8,525 nt of DNA from the NCBI GenBank assembly GCA_021129895.1, contig JAJOKL010000042.1, forward strand, positions 1-8,525, written 5' to 3'. Positions 1 to 6,655 of this stretch are shown here, piece after piece. How positions within the stretch are numbered: position 1 is the first letter of the stretch; each line of letters starts with the position of its first letter. The stretch comes from Candidatus Bipolaricaulota bacterium. GTDB taxonomy: Bacteria; Bipolaricaulota; Bipolaricaulia; Bipolaricaulales; Bipolaricaulaceae. The notes below the pieces were generated by a model, which was given only the letters and a program-made list of their open reading frames with translations, did not search any database and was not told the DNA's origin. Both the position numbers and the translations under genes were made by a program.

Positions 1-2
1 CC

Positions 3-1052
3 CCCGAAGCCCAGTCGTTAACCCTCACCCCGACCCGGGGGTCCTGGGGGGATCTGGCGTTGGAGGTGAGCTGGGATGCCTACGGGCCGGAATTGCGGCC
101 CGGCAAGGGCTGGGTCACGTTGGGCGGGGTGGTGCGGGTGCCCGCCATCATCAAGCGGACCGGGCCCGCAGGGGCGCTGGTGCGCTCGGAGCGGCCTCTA
201 CTGGTGCGGGAACTCCAAGACGTGTTGGGTCCCCTCCTCTGCCTGGGCCAGGGGACCCTTTCCGTAAAAGTGCGGGACCTGTTCTGCCACGAGGTGGAAT
301 GGGAAGCCCCGCCTGCCCGGGTGAGGTGGGTCCAAAACGGGCTCCTCCCGGCGGTGCGAACCGCGGTCTGCGGGCTGGAGACCTGGCACACCGGGCCCGG
401 GGGCGAGCCCATCACCGCCATCGACGTTTTCCTCACCGCCTGTCCACCTCCGGACGAACTCACGGTACTGAGGCGGGATTTTCCGATCCTGTTCCGGCCG
501 GCCGGTTCCGCCTCCGGCTATGCCTGCGGTGAGCCGACCAGTGCCTTGGAGCCCCCCTCTGATCAGCTCGTCATCTATCAAGCGCTGCGGGTGATCCGCC
601 GGCTGCGGCTCTCTGAGCCCCTGCCCTGGACCTACCTCCATCCCTACGACTGGCTCAGGGAGAAGTTCGGAGCCATCGTGGTGAACGAGGGGGAGGGGTT
701 CAGGGACTGTCATATTCGGGTCACCCCACCCGGGAGTCCGGGGCAGGTCACCGCCATCGTGGTCCAAAAGGCCGAGCTGGAGGGCCGCATAGTCTGGGGG
801 GATCCCAGGACGGGCGGGCTGGCGCGACTGCTCCTTCGCATCTTCCACCTGGCCCGGCACGTGGACCGCGCCCACGACTGCGGCGAGCTGGACTCCAGCC
901 CGGAGTACATGGGGGCATGGGGGGTGGAGTACACCCTGGCCACGATGCTCTCCCAGGGGGCCATCGAGGCCGGCCTGTCCCCGGACCAGCGGCGGGCCCT
1001 GGCGGCCTACGCCCAGCAGCTCCTGGCTACCCGGTTCTGCCAGGGGGGCTGA
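3..1052 (+). CDS. Unrecognised protein, 5'-truncated by the window edge
   Basis: I do not recognise this family. The frame is open from base 3 to a TGA at 1050-1052, so about 349 codons are visible. A TTG at 60 could serve as a start, but the 19 codons before it read as ordinary protein (ending SWGDLALEV) and no good ribosome binding site precedes it. The true start is therefore probably upstream. The first half looks beta-rich and contains VRVPAIIKR. The second half contains a Tyr/Trp-rich stretch around YLHPYDWLREKFG. Near the C-terminus, counting from the TTG, there is a charged histidine cluster, H263-x3-H267-x5-H273, followed by C275, and a helical tail. No signal peptide or membrane segment is visible in the part present. 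The high GC at third codon positions supports coding on this strand. It ends 3 bp from the convergent amidohydrolase gene. Confidence 0.75.
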   Translation, partial: PEAQSLTLTPTRGSWGDLALEVSWDAYGPELRPGKGWVTLGGVVRVPAIIKRTGPAGALVRSERPLLVRELQDVLGPLLCLGQGTLSVKVRDLFCHEVEWEAPPARVRWVQNGLLPAVRTAVCGLETWHTGPGGEPITAIDVFLTACPPPDELTVLRRDFPILFRPAGSASGYACGEPTSALEPPSDQLVIYQALRVIRRLRLSEPLPWTYLHPYDWLREKFGAIVVNEGEGFRDCHIRVTPPGSPGQVTAIVVQKAELEGRIVWGDPRTGGLARLLLRIFHLARHVDRAHDCGELDSSPEYMGAWGVEYTLATMLSQGAIEAGLSPDQRRALAAYAQQLLATRFCQGG

Positions 1053-1055
1053 TCC

Positions 1056-2225
1056 TTAACCTCCGGCCTGCTGGAACTCCTCCCGGATGGCCCGGTAAAG
1101 CTGGGGGTCGGTCCACGCGTCGATGCAGGTCCCGGCCACCGCCTTGGCGGCGGCGATCATGGCCGCCTTCGCCCGCTCACTCCGGGCCGCCTGGGCGAAC
1201 TCTCGGGAGTGGCCCGGCATGTCCCCTTCGGTGATCTTGATGTAGGGGTGGATGGCCGGCACCTCCCAGGACACGTCCCCCATGTCGGTGGAGCCCAGGC
1301 CCCCTTTCGGGGCCTCCACGGGATAGCCCAGGGCCTCGATGTTGCGGCGGAAAGCCTGGGCCAGGGATCGGTTGGGGCGCATGGCCTTGTACTCGTGGCC
1401 CACCTTGCGGAAGGTGAGCTCCGCCCCGGTGGCCAGGGCCGCCCCTTGGGCGCACCTCCTCAACTTCTCCACCAGCTCGTCCCGGTACTCGTTCTCCGAC
1501 GCCCGCACGTAGAAGTTGGCCGCCGCGTACTCGGGCACGATGTTGGGCTTCACCCCCCCGTGGGTGATGATCCCGTGGATCCTCGCCCCGTCCCGGATGT
1601 GCTGCCTGAGGGCGTTGAGGGAGACGAAGGTCTGGATCACCGCGTCCAGGGCGTTTATCCCCCGCTCGGGCTCCGAGGAGGCGTGGGCCGCCTTGCCTTT
1701 GAACTCGATCACCACCTCGGTGACGGCAAGCGACCCCCGCTCCACCAGGGTCTGGTCCGAGGGGTGGACCATCAGGGCCAGGTCCACGTCCCGGAAGGCG
1801 CCGGCCCGGATGAGCAGGATCTTCCCGGCTCCACCTTCCTCCGCCGGGGTGCCCAGCACCACCAGCCTCCCTGGGAGCTCGGACTTGAACGGGGCCAAGC
1901 CCAATGCCGCCCCCACGGCGATGGCCGCGATCAGGTTGTGCCCGCAGGCATGCCCCAGCTCGGGCAGGGCGTCGTACTCCGCCAGGATGGCGATCGTCGG
2001 CCCCGGTTTTCCCGCCGGGTGCTCGGCCCGGAACGCGGTCTCGAGCCCCCCGTAGGGGAGCTGCACGGAAAAGCCCTCGGATTTCAGGGCCTCGGAGAGC
2101 CACTTCGCTGCTTGATGTTCCTGAAAGGCCAGTTCCGGGTTCTCGTGGATCCTCATCGCCAGGTCCCACAGCTCGTCCGTCAGCTCGTCGATCCTTCCCC
2201 ACACCCGTTCCTTAAGCTCCGTCAA
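1056..2225 (-). CDS. M20-family amidohydrolase / metallodipeptidase (ACY1L2/PM20D2-like)
   Basis: A 389-aa zinc-type amidohydrolase that probably cleaves an N-acyl amino acid or small dipeptide in the cytoplasm. The visible M20 metal-site motifs are H-A-C-G-H at 92-96, the E-E pair at 129-130 in GTPAEEGGAGK, H154 in MVHPSD, and H339 in PGHSREF. H181 in KAAHASSEPERG matches the dimerisation (lid) domain. GTPAEEGGAGK, AGAFRDVDLALMVHP and GSTDMGDVSWEVPAIHP resemble the ACY1L2/PM20D2 and AbgA/AbgB branch, whose members act on p-aminobenzoyl-glutamate or beta-alanyl dipeptides; the actual substrate cannot be told. The chosen start is TTG at 2225, with AAAGGAGG at 2230-2237 four bases upstream, giving the usual N-terminus before HENPELAFQE. 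The ATG at 2327 would add 34 basic, low-complexity residues. It is convergent with the upstream unknown gene and divergent from the kinase. Confidence 0.93.
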   Translation of the reverse strand: MTELKERVWGRIDELTDELWDLAMRIHENPELAFQEHQAAKWLSEALKSEGFSVQLPYGGLETAFRAEHPAGKPGPTIAILAEYDALPELGHACGHNLIAAIAVGAALGLAPFKSELPGRLVVLGTPAEEGGAGKILLIRAGAFRDVDLALMVHPSDQTLVERGSLAVTEVVIEFKGKAAHASSEPERGINALDAVIQTFVSLNALRQHIRDGARIHGIITHGGVKPNIVPEYAAANFYVRASENEYRDELVEKLRRCAQGAALATGAELTFRKVGHEYKAMRPNRSLAQAFRRNIEALGYPVEAPKGGLGSTDMGDVSWEVPAIHPYIKITEGDMPGHSREFAQAARSERAKAAMIAAAKAVAGTCIDAWTDPQLYRAIREEFQQAGG

Positions 2226-2229
2226 CCTT

Positions 2230-2237
2230 CCTCCTTT
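2230..2237 (-). promoter_or_regulatory. Shine-Dalgarno deciding a TTG start
   Basis: Read on the minus strand this is AAAGGAGG, four bases before TTG at 2225-2223. It is the only strong site near the amidohydrolase start. It favours the non-ATG start over the upstream GTG and ATG in the same frame. Confidence 0.75.
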
Positions 2238-2325
2238 CGGTTTCCGAGGCCTGGTTGGGGGGGCGATGTGCACCCTCGGCGGCAGGACTCGTCGTCCCCC
2301 GCGGGATCCCCCCCTGCATCGCCCC

Positions 2326-2331
2326 ATTCTA
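2326..2331 (-). promoter_or_regulatory. Possible -10 element for the amidohydrolase gene
   Basis: TAGAAT on the minus strand is one mismatch from the TATAAT consensus. It lies about 100 bp upstream of the TTG start. No convincing -35 or extended -10 accompanies it, so it is weak. It is the best candidate I see between 2226 and 2391. Confidence 0.25.
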
Positions 2332-2376
2332 AACCGGGTTCCACGCTTCGGTAGGGGGGTTTTGTCGGCCTTGGGT

Positions 2377-2385
2377 TGCTATAAT
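2377..2385 (+). promoter_or_regulatory. Extended -10 promoter (TGCTATAAT) of the nucleoside kinase
   Basis: TGC followed by a perfect TATAAT at 2380-2385 forms an exact extended -10 (TGnTATAAT). No good -35 sits at 16-18 bp upstream, which is tolerated at extended -10 promoters. Transcription should start close to 2392, which is the GTG codon chosen as the kinase start. This implies a leaderless or nearly leaderless mRNA. Confidence 0.72.
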
Positions 2386-2391
2386 GGTTTT

Positions 2392-3849
2392 GTGGCCGTT
2401 CAGAACAGGATCAGAAAGGTGCAAAAGCGCGATCGGTCCCTGGTCCCCTTCGACCAGGGGCGGATCGTCCACGCCATCCTGCGGGCGGCCCGGTCGGTGG
2501 GCGGGTTCGCCCTGGATTACCTTCCCGGGGTGAACGACCGGCTGTTTCAGGCCACTGGGGACGACGAGCACCTGGCGGAGTTCCTGTCCGACATCGTGGT
2601 GGCCACCCTGAACCACGATCCTCGCCACTGGATCGCCAACTTCCCCCCCACCATCGAGGAGATCCAGGATACGGTGATCCACGTGCTTAGGAGCTTCGGG
2701 TTCGTCACCGTGGCCGACGCCTACGAGTGCTGGCGCTGGGGCAAGTACTGGGTGCGGGCCGGGGCCCTGACCATGGACCAGTTCGTGGGGAACGGCTATC
2801 CCACCCCCTTCCACGAGGAGATCCTGGCCTGGAATCGGGCCCACGGCTGCCACACCGTGGAGGGCCTAAACGAGATCGTACGGGCGGGGAAGCTCCCCCA
2901 GCTAGTGGAGGCCGCCACCGAGGTCTACGAGCGGTCGTTGGATGAGGCGGCGAGGAAGGTGCTCTCGCGCATCGAGGCCGGGGACGAGCTCAGGATGATC
3001 TGGATCTCCGGCCCCTCCTCCTCGGGAAAGACCACCACCACGGTGAAGCTCACCCAGCGCCTGGAGAGGGAGGGCCTGTCGTTCCTGATGTTGAACTTGG
3101 ACGATTACTTCTGGCCGGTGGTGGAGCACCCCACCGACTGGCTGAACGACCGCAACTTCGAGACCCCGGAGGCCTTGGACATCCAGACCATCAACCGGCA
3201 CCTGAAGGCTCTTCTTGCCGGGGAGACCATCGAGAAGCCCGTCTACAGCTTCAAGGAGGGGACGCACGTGGGCACCAAGCCCGTGCGGCTGCGGAAGGAC
3301 CAGATACTGCTCCTGGATTGCCTGCACGGTTTTTACCCGCCCCTCACCGCCGGCATCCCCAAGGAGGCCATGTTCCGCCTGTACATCGAGGCGGCCAACA
3401 TGCTGTACGAGGGGGATGGGACCGCGGGGAGGCTGACCCAGTTCACCGACGTGCGGCTGCTCAGGCGGATGCTCAGGGACGCCCAGCACCGCAACCACCC
3501 TCCGCTTCAGACCCTGCTGCATTGGCACTACGTGCGGGCCGGGGAGCTGTTCTCCATCATCCCCTTGATGGGCCTGGCCGACCACCTGGTGAACGGGGGG
3601 ATGCCGTTCGATCTTCCGGTTCTGAAGCCGTATTTCCTGCCGGATGGGATCTGGCCCCATCCGGAGGAGCTGGCCCCCTACGCCTCGTTCCTGGACGCCC
3701 GCATCCGCTACCGGCGCATCTCGGCCCTGCTGGAGGGCATCGCCGGGCTCACCATCTGGGAGACCCAGGACCACTCCCTGATCCCCGGGGACCACCTGGT
3801 GCGGGAGTTCATCGGCGGCAGCACCCTCAAGATCCCGCACAACGAGTGA
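2392..3849 (+). CDS. ATP-cone / uridine-kinase-like nucleoside kinase fusion
   Basis: A 485-aa two-domain protein. Residues about 9-118 form an ATP-cone: it begins KVQKRDRSLVPFDQGRIV and ends with the typical EEIQDTVIHVL...VADAYECWRWGK. ATP-cones bind ATP/dATP as allosteric signals, for example in ribonucleotide reductase and NrdR. The C-terminal half is a phosphoribulokinase/uridine-kinase P-loop domain: Walker A GPSSSGKT (207-214), LNLDDYF (DD at 237-238), FETPEALDI, LLLDCLHG (306-313), RRMLRDAQHRNH, and a closing REFIGGS (471-477). These latter motifs match the long nucleoside kinases that usually carry an N-terminal TGS-type region. Substrate is unknown; a nucleoside is inferred. The GTG at 2392 keeps the first ATP-cone strand. 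GTG at 2419, with AGGA eight bases upstream, is the main alternative. The longer ATG frame from 2266 would span the promoter. It is convergent with the ABC ATPase, 4 bp apart. Confidence 0.88.
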   Translation: MAVQNRIRKVQKRDRSLVPFDQGRIVHAILRAARSVGGFALDYLPGVNDRLFQATGDDEHLAEFLSDIVVATLNHDPRHWIANFPPTIEEIQDTVIHVLRSFGFVTVADAYECWRWGKYWVRAGALTMDQFVGNGYPTPFHEEILAWNRAHGCHTVEGLNEIVRAGKLPQLVEAATEVYERSLDEAARKVLSRIEAGDELRMIWISGPSSSGKTTTTVKLTQRLEREGLSFLMLNLDDYFWPVVEHPTDWLNDRNFETPEALDIQTINRHLKALLAGETIEKPVYSFKEGTHVGTKPVRLRKDQILLLDCLHGFYPPLTAGIPKEAMFRLYIEAANMLYEGDGTAGRLTQFTDVRLLRRMLRDAQHRNHPPLQTLLHWHYVRAGELFSIIPLMGLADHLVNGGMPFDLPVLKPYFLPDGIWPHPEELAPYASFLDARIRYRRISALLEGIAGLTIWETQDHSLIPGDHLVREFIGGSTLKIPHNE

Positions 3850-3853
3850 GGGG

Positions 3854-4621
3854 TCAACTTGAGAAGGCGCGGCGGAGGGCCTGGCGGTAGCTCTCCACGA
3901 ACTCGCGGACAAACGCATTGGCGGGCCGCCCCTTGATCTCTCGGGGTGTTCCCACCTGCACGAACCGCCCTTCCCCCATCACCGCTACCCGATCGGCGAG
4001 GAGGAACGCCTCGGCTAGGTCGTGGGTCACGTACACGGTGGTAGCGCCCAGCTCCTCGTGCAATCGGCGCACTTCCTCCCGGGCCTTGGCTCGCGCGGGG
4101 GGATCCAGGTGGGCCAGGGGCTCGTCCAAAAGCAGCACCTTCGGCGGAAGCATCAGTGCCTTCCCCACCGCCACCCGCTGTTTCTGCCCCTCGGAGAGGG
4201 CGCCGGGCCGCCGGGGGAACAGCTCCCGCCGGATCCCCATCCTGGCCGTCACCTTGCCCACCCGGTCCCTGATCGCCTCCCAGGTCCGCCCCCGCAAGCG
4301 CAGGGGGAACGAGAGGTTGGACCAGCCCCGGGCCCGGTACACGGGAAGGTGCGGCAGCAGCGCGTAGTCATGGCCCTGGAACACCATGCGCACCCCCCGC
4401 TCGCTGGGAGGAAGCTCGTTCACCCGCTCCCCGTTGAACAGGATCTCCCCCCCGTCAGGCTTGATGAGGCCGGCCACCAGCCGCAGCAGGGTGGTCTTGC
4501 CGCAGCCCGTGGGCCCCACCACCACGAACAGCTCCCCGTCCTCGATCTCCGCCGAGAGCTCGGAGATCACAAGCTGGCGGCCGAACCGCTTGACCAGCCG
4601 GCGCAGCGAGATCCGGGGCAT
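3854..4621 (-). CDS. ABC transporter ATP-binding protein, MalK-like core without C-terminal domain
   Basis: A 255-aa nucleotide-binding subunit that should energise a membrane transporter from the cytoplasmic face. It shows Walker A GPTGCGKT (36-43), Q-loop Q82, signature LSEGQKQRV (142-150; Glu replaces the middle Gly of LSGGQ), Walker B VLLLDEP with D166/E167, D-loop AHLD, and switch His H200. FPLRLRG after the Q-loop and the VTHDLAEAFLLADRVAVMGEGR stretch resemble the MalK/PotA import group. The protein ends soon after the ATPase core and lacks the TOBE domains those families usually carry. Between LPH and FPLRLRG it has PVYRARGWSNLS, longer than the usual VYENIA. The ATG at 4621 follows the previous gene's TAA by one base (TAAGATG) with no good ribosome site, suggesting translational coupling. 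No permease or binding protein is in the window, so the substrate is unknown. Confidence 0.9.
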   Translation of the reverse strand: MPRISLRRLVKRFGRQLVISELSAEIEDGELFVVVGPTGCGKTTLLRLVAGLIKPDGGEILFNGERVNELPPSERGVRMVFQGHDYALLPHLPVYRARGWSNLSFPLRLRGRTWEAIRDRVGKVTARMGIRRELFPRRPGALSEGQKQRVAVGKALMLPPKVLLLDEPLAHLDPPARAKAREEVRRLHEELGATTVYVTHDLAEAFLLADRVAVMGEGRFVQVGTPREIKGRPANAFVREFVESYRQALRRAFSS

Positions 4622-4622
4622 C

Positions 4623-5009
4623 TTAGGCCCGGCGCCAGAACGGCCGGCGTTTCCGTTGTGGGGGAGGGGAGATCTCACTGGCGGCTCGCGCTTCCGCCAC
4701 AAGCTCATCCCACTTGCCCCGGGCCCGGATCTTCTCCTCCCATAGCTGGGCAAACCGCTCCACGGCTGCCAGGGCGTCCTTGGCGCTCACCGCCGTGCCC
4801 CCCTTGGAAAGCGAGGCCACGATCTCCTTCAGGGAGGCCGTCTCCGGCCGGATGTGCACCTCCCCCGCCTCCTCCACCAGTAGATACAGGGTGGCATCGG
4901 CGATCAGCCCGAACGAGGGCAGGTTCACCGTCCCCACCGGCAGCACCGACTCGACGAACTCCCGGTCCGCCTCCAGGTACTCCCGCTCCACCTTCCTGCG
5001 CCAGTTCAT
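4623..5009 (-). CDS. Unrecognised 128-aa protein in the flavodiiron operon
   Basis: I do not recognise this family. It has a charged, helical N-terminus (MNWRRKVEREYLEADREFVESV), then a beta-like stretch with NLPSFGLIADATLYLLVEE, then HIRPETASLKEIV. A long helix follows around LAAVERFAQLWEEKIRARGKW, and a basic proline/arginine tail ends PFWRRA. No signal peptide, membrane span or cysteine pair is visible; it contains no cysteine at all. The ATG has AAAGGAGG just upstream and overlaps the GAF gene's TGA by 4 nt (ATGA). Its TAA lies one base before the ABC ATPase start. Such tight packing between two known genes supports a real protein. A partner or adaptor for the ATPase is possible but unsupported. 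Confidence 0.8.
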   Translation of the reverse strand: MNWRRKVEREYLEADREFVESVLPVGTVNLPSFGLIADATLYLLVEEAGEVHIRPETASLKEIVASLSKGGTAVSAKDALAAVERFAQLWEEKIRARGKWDELVAEARAASEISPPPQRKRRPFWRRA

Positions 5010-5470
5010 CCCGCCTCCTTTAACCTCGGGGCCAGCAGCCGCGCCACCTCCTCCAGGAACTTCCGGTCTTCCTCAGTGAACGCAGCGGGGAGGTCGGAGT
5101 CGATGTCGATCTCCCCCAGCACCCGCCCTTCGGCCACGATAGGGACCACGATCTCGGCCCGGGTGGAAGGGAAACAGGCCAGGTACCGGGGGTCGGAGGT
5201 CACGTCGTCCACGATCTCGGTTTTGCCGCTCCTCGCCGCCGCGCCGCAGATCCCCACCCCCAAGGGAATGCGCACGTGCTGGGTGGGCGCTGGCCCCCGC
5301 CACGGCCCCAACACCAGCTCCTCCCCCCGCAAGAAGTAGATCCCCACCCAGGTGTAATGCGGCACCTCGGCCAGCACCTCAACGGTCCCCTCCAATGGTT
5401 CCTCCCCGACCAGGGCCTCCTGGATCTCCTGCAGCAGCCCTCGATAGTCCACCTTAACCCTCTCGGACAT
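5006..5470 (-). CDS. GAF-domain protein, free methionine-R-sulfoxide reductase-like
   Basis: A single GAF domain of 154 aa, the size of the free methionine-(R)-sulfoxide reductase (fRMsr/YebR) family, which reduces free Met-R-SO in the cytoplasm. The family hallmarks WVGIYFL (41-47), VRIPLGVGICG (66-76), YLACFPSTRAEIVVPI (97-111) and LGEIDIDS (118-125) are present. Of the three cysteines typical of E. coli-type enzymes, two are kept: C75 in GICG and C99 in YLAC. The first is replaced by His65 in PTQHVRI. Activity may thus use only the two remaining cysteines, or the protein may have a sensory or binding role. The ATG at 5470 lies inside the end of the flavodiiron gene (17-nt overlap), with GGAGG nine bases upstream. 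A GTG at 5452 is a weaker alternative. Sitting behind an oxygen reductase supports an oxidative-damage role. Confidence 0.85.
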   Translation of the reverse strand: MSERVKVDYRGLLQEIQEALVGEEPLEGTVEVLAEVPHYTWVGIYFLRGEELVLGPWRGPAPTQHVRIPLGVGICGAAARSGKTEIVDDVTSDPRYLACFPSTRAEIVVPIVAEGRVLGEIDIDSDLPAAFTEEDRKFLEEVARLLAPRLKEAG

Positions 5471-6638
5471 GGCGGGCCACCTCCCGGCCCAGGGCCTCTC
5501 CGGCGGCCAGGTCCTCCGGGGTGGGGGCCCCTTGGAAGCCGGCCTCCCCTACCACCTGCCAGCCCAGCTTTTCCGCCTGCTCCACAAGCTTCCTCACCGC
5601 CCCGCCGTGCCAGGCGTAAGACCCGAACACCCCCACCACCCGCCCCTTCAGCCGCTTGCGCTCCAGCATCCTCAGGAGCCGCTCCAAAGGGGGGAAGATG
5701 CCGCCGTCGTAAGTGGGGGCCCCGATGATCAACCCCTTCCTCTTCCACGCCTCCCGGATGAGGTAGCTCACGTGGACCCGGGACGCGTCCAGCACTCGCA
5801 CCGCGGCCCCGGCGGCCCGCACCCCCCGGGCCACCGCCTCGGCCATAAGGCGGGTGTGCCCGTACATGGAGCCATAGATCAGGGTCGCCTCGGGCCGGCC
5901 CTCCATTCGCGCCCAGCGGGAGTAGAGCTCAACGATGTGTCCCGGGTCCTTCCGCCAGATGAGCCCGTGGGAGGGGGCGATGACCTCAATCGGGAGCCCG
6001 GCTAGCTTGTCGATCGCCTTGAGCACCGGGCGGGTGTGCATGCCCACGATGTTGGAGAAATACCGTAGTATCTCGTCCTCGTACTCCCTCACGTCCACCT
6101 GGTCGTCGTAAAGCACCCCGTCCAGGGCACGGAAGCCCCCGAAGGCGTCGCAGGGGAACAGCACCCGCTCCGTCTCCTCGTAGGTGGCCATGGTCTCCGG
6201 CCAGTGGACGAACGGGATGTGAAAGAACTTCAGAACTTTGCCCCCGAGGTCCAAGGTCTCCCCGTCCTCCACCCCTCGCACGCCCGCGGTGATCCCGTAG
6301 AAGCGGGCCAGCATGGGTAGGGCGGCCGGGGTGGCCAGGACCTCCGCTTTGGGTGCCAGGCGCCTAAGGAGCGGCAGCGCCCCGGAGTGATCCGGCTCCA
6401 TGTGGTTCACCACCAGGTAATCCAGCTCCGCGGGATCCAGCACCTGGGAGATGTTTTCCAGGAGTTCCTCGGCGAACGGGGCCTTGACCCCGTCGATCAG
6501 GGCCGCCTTCTTCCCCACCACCAGGTACGCGTTGTAGCTCACCCCGCTCGGCAGGGGCCACAGGCCCTCGAACAGGTCGGTGACCCGATCGTTCACCCCC
6601 ACCCAGTGGATGCCCGGCCTCAGTTCGATGTGCGGCAT
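5454..6638 (-). CDS. fprA: Flavodiiron protein (FprA / rubredoxin:oxygen oxidoreductase type)
   Basis: A 394-aa class A flavodiiron protein, which reduces O2 to water and/or NO to N2O in the cytoplasm of anaerobes, usually taking electrons from rubredoxin. The N-terminal metallo-beta-lactamase-like domain (about 1-250) has all diiron ligands: H79-x-E81-x-D83-H84 in NHMEPDHSGALP, H145 in FVHWPETM, D164 in PCDAFGG and H224 in PSHGLIW. The C-terminal flavodoxin domain (about 251-394) has the FMN loop YGSMYGHT (255-262), GAPTYDGGIFPP (307-317) and FGSYAWHGGA (338-347). No fused rubredoxin or reductase domain is present. The length is typical of the core enzyme. The ATG has GGAGG six bases upstream. 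It is the first gene of a four-gene operon. Whether O2 or NO is the main substrate cannot be read from the sequence. Confidence 0.96.
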   Translation of the reverse strand: MPHIELRPGIHWVGVNDRVTDLFEGLWPLPSGVSYNAYLVVGKKAALIDGVKAPFAEELLENISQVLDPAELDYLVVNHMEPDHSGALPLLRRLAPKAEVLATPAALPMLARFYGITAGVRGVEDGETLDLGGKVLKFFHIPFVHWPETMATYEETERVLFPCDAFGGFRALDGVLYDDQVDVREYEDEILRYFSNIVGMHTRPVLKAIDKLAGLPIEVIAPSHGLIWRKDPGHIVELYSRWARMEGRPEATLIYGSMYGHTRLMAEAVARGVRAAGAAVRVLDASRVHVSYLIREAWKRKGLIIGAPTYDGGIFPPLERLLRMLERKRLKGRVVGVFGSYAWHGGAVRKLVEQAEKLGWQVVGEAGFQGAPTPEDLAAGEALGREVARHVREG

Positions 6639-6655
6639 ATTCCACCTCCGCCCAG

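Noticed and set aside
198..875. Minus-strand open frame of 225 codons opposite the first gene
   Set aside because: Gly/Pro-rich shadow composition. The plus-strand frame extends past the window start and has the more protein-like sequence, though neither matches a known family.
2226..2327. N-terminal extension of the amidohydrolase to ATG 2327
   Set aside because: The 34 added residues are Arg/Gly/Pro-rich and the strong ribosome site AAAGGAGG points to the TTG at 2225.
1209..2354. Open frame of 381 codons on the plus strand
   Set aside because: It lies antisense to the M20 gene, whose motifs are unmistakable. Its protein is His/Pro/Gly-rich low complexity, typical of a shadow frame in GC-rich DNA.
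2362..2367. TTGTCG as -35 for the kinase promoter
   Set aside because: It is only 12 bp from the -10, too close for sigma70. The extended -10 explains the promoter without it.
2266..2391. N-terminal extension of the kinase to ATG 2266
   Set aside because: It would translate through the extended -10 promoter, lacks a ribosome site, and precedes the natural ATP-cone start.
2902..3918. Open frame of 338 codons on the minus strand
   Set aside because: It is antisense to the kinase domain with its intact P-loop, and its composition is that of a shadow frame.
4622..4753. N-terminal extension of the ABC ATPase to ATG 4753
   Set aside because: It would overlap the 128-aa gene by about 130 bp with non-family sequence. 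MPRISLRRLVKRFG is a normal ABC ATPase N-terminus.
4022..5023. Open frame of 333 codons on the plus strand
   Set aside because: It is antisense to the ABC ATPase and the 128-aa gene, and is Pro-rich with no recognisable motif.
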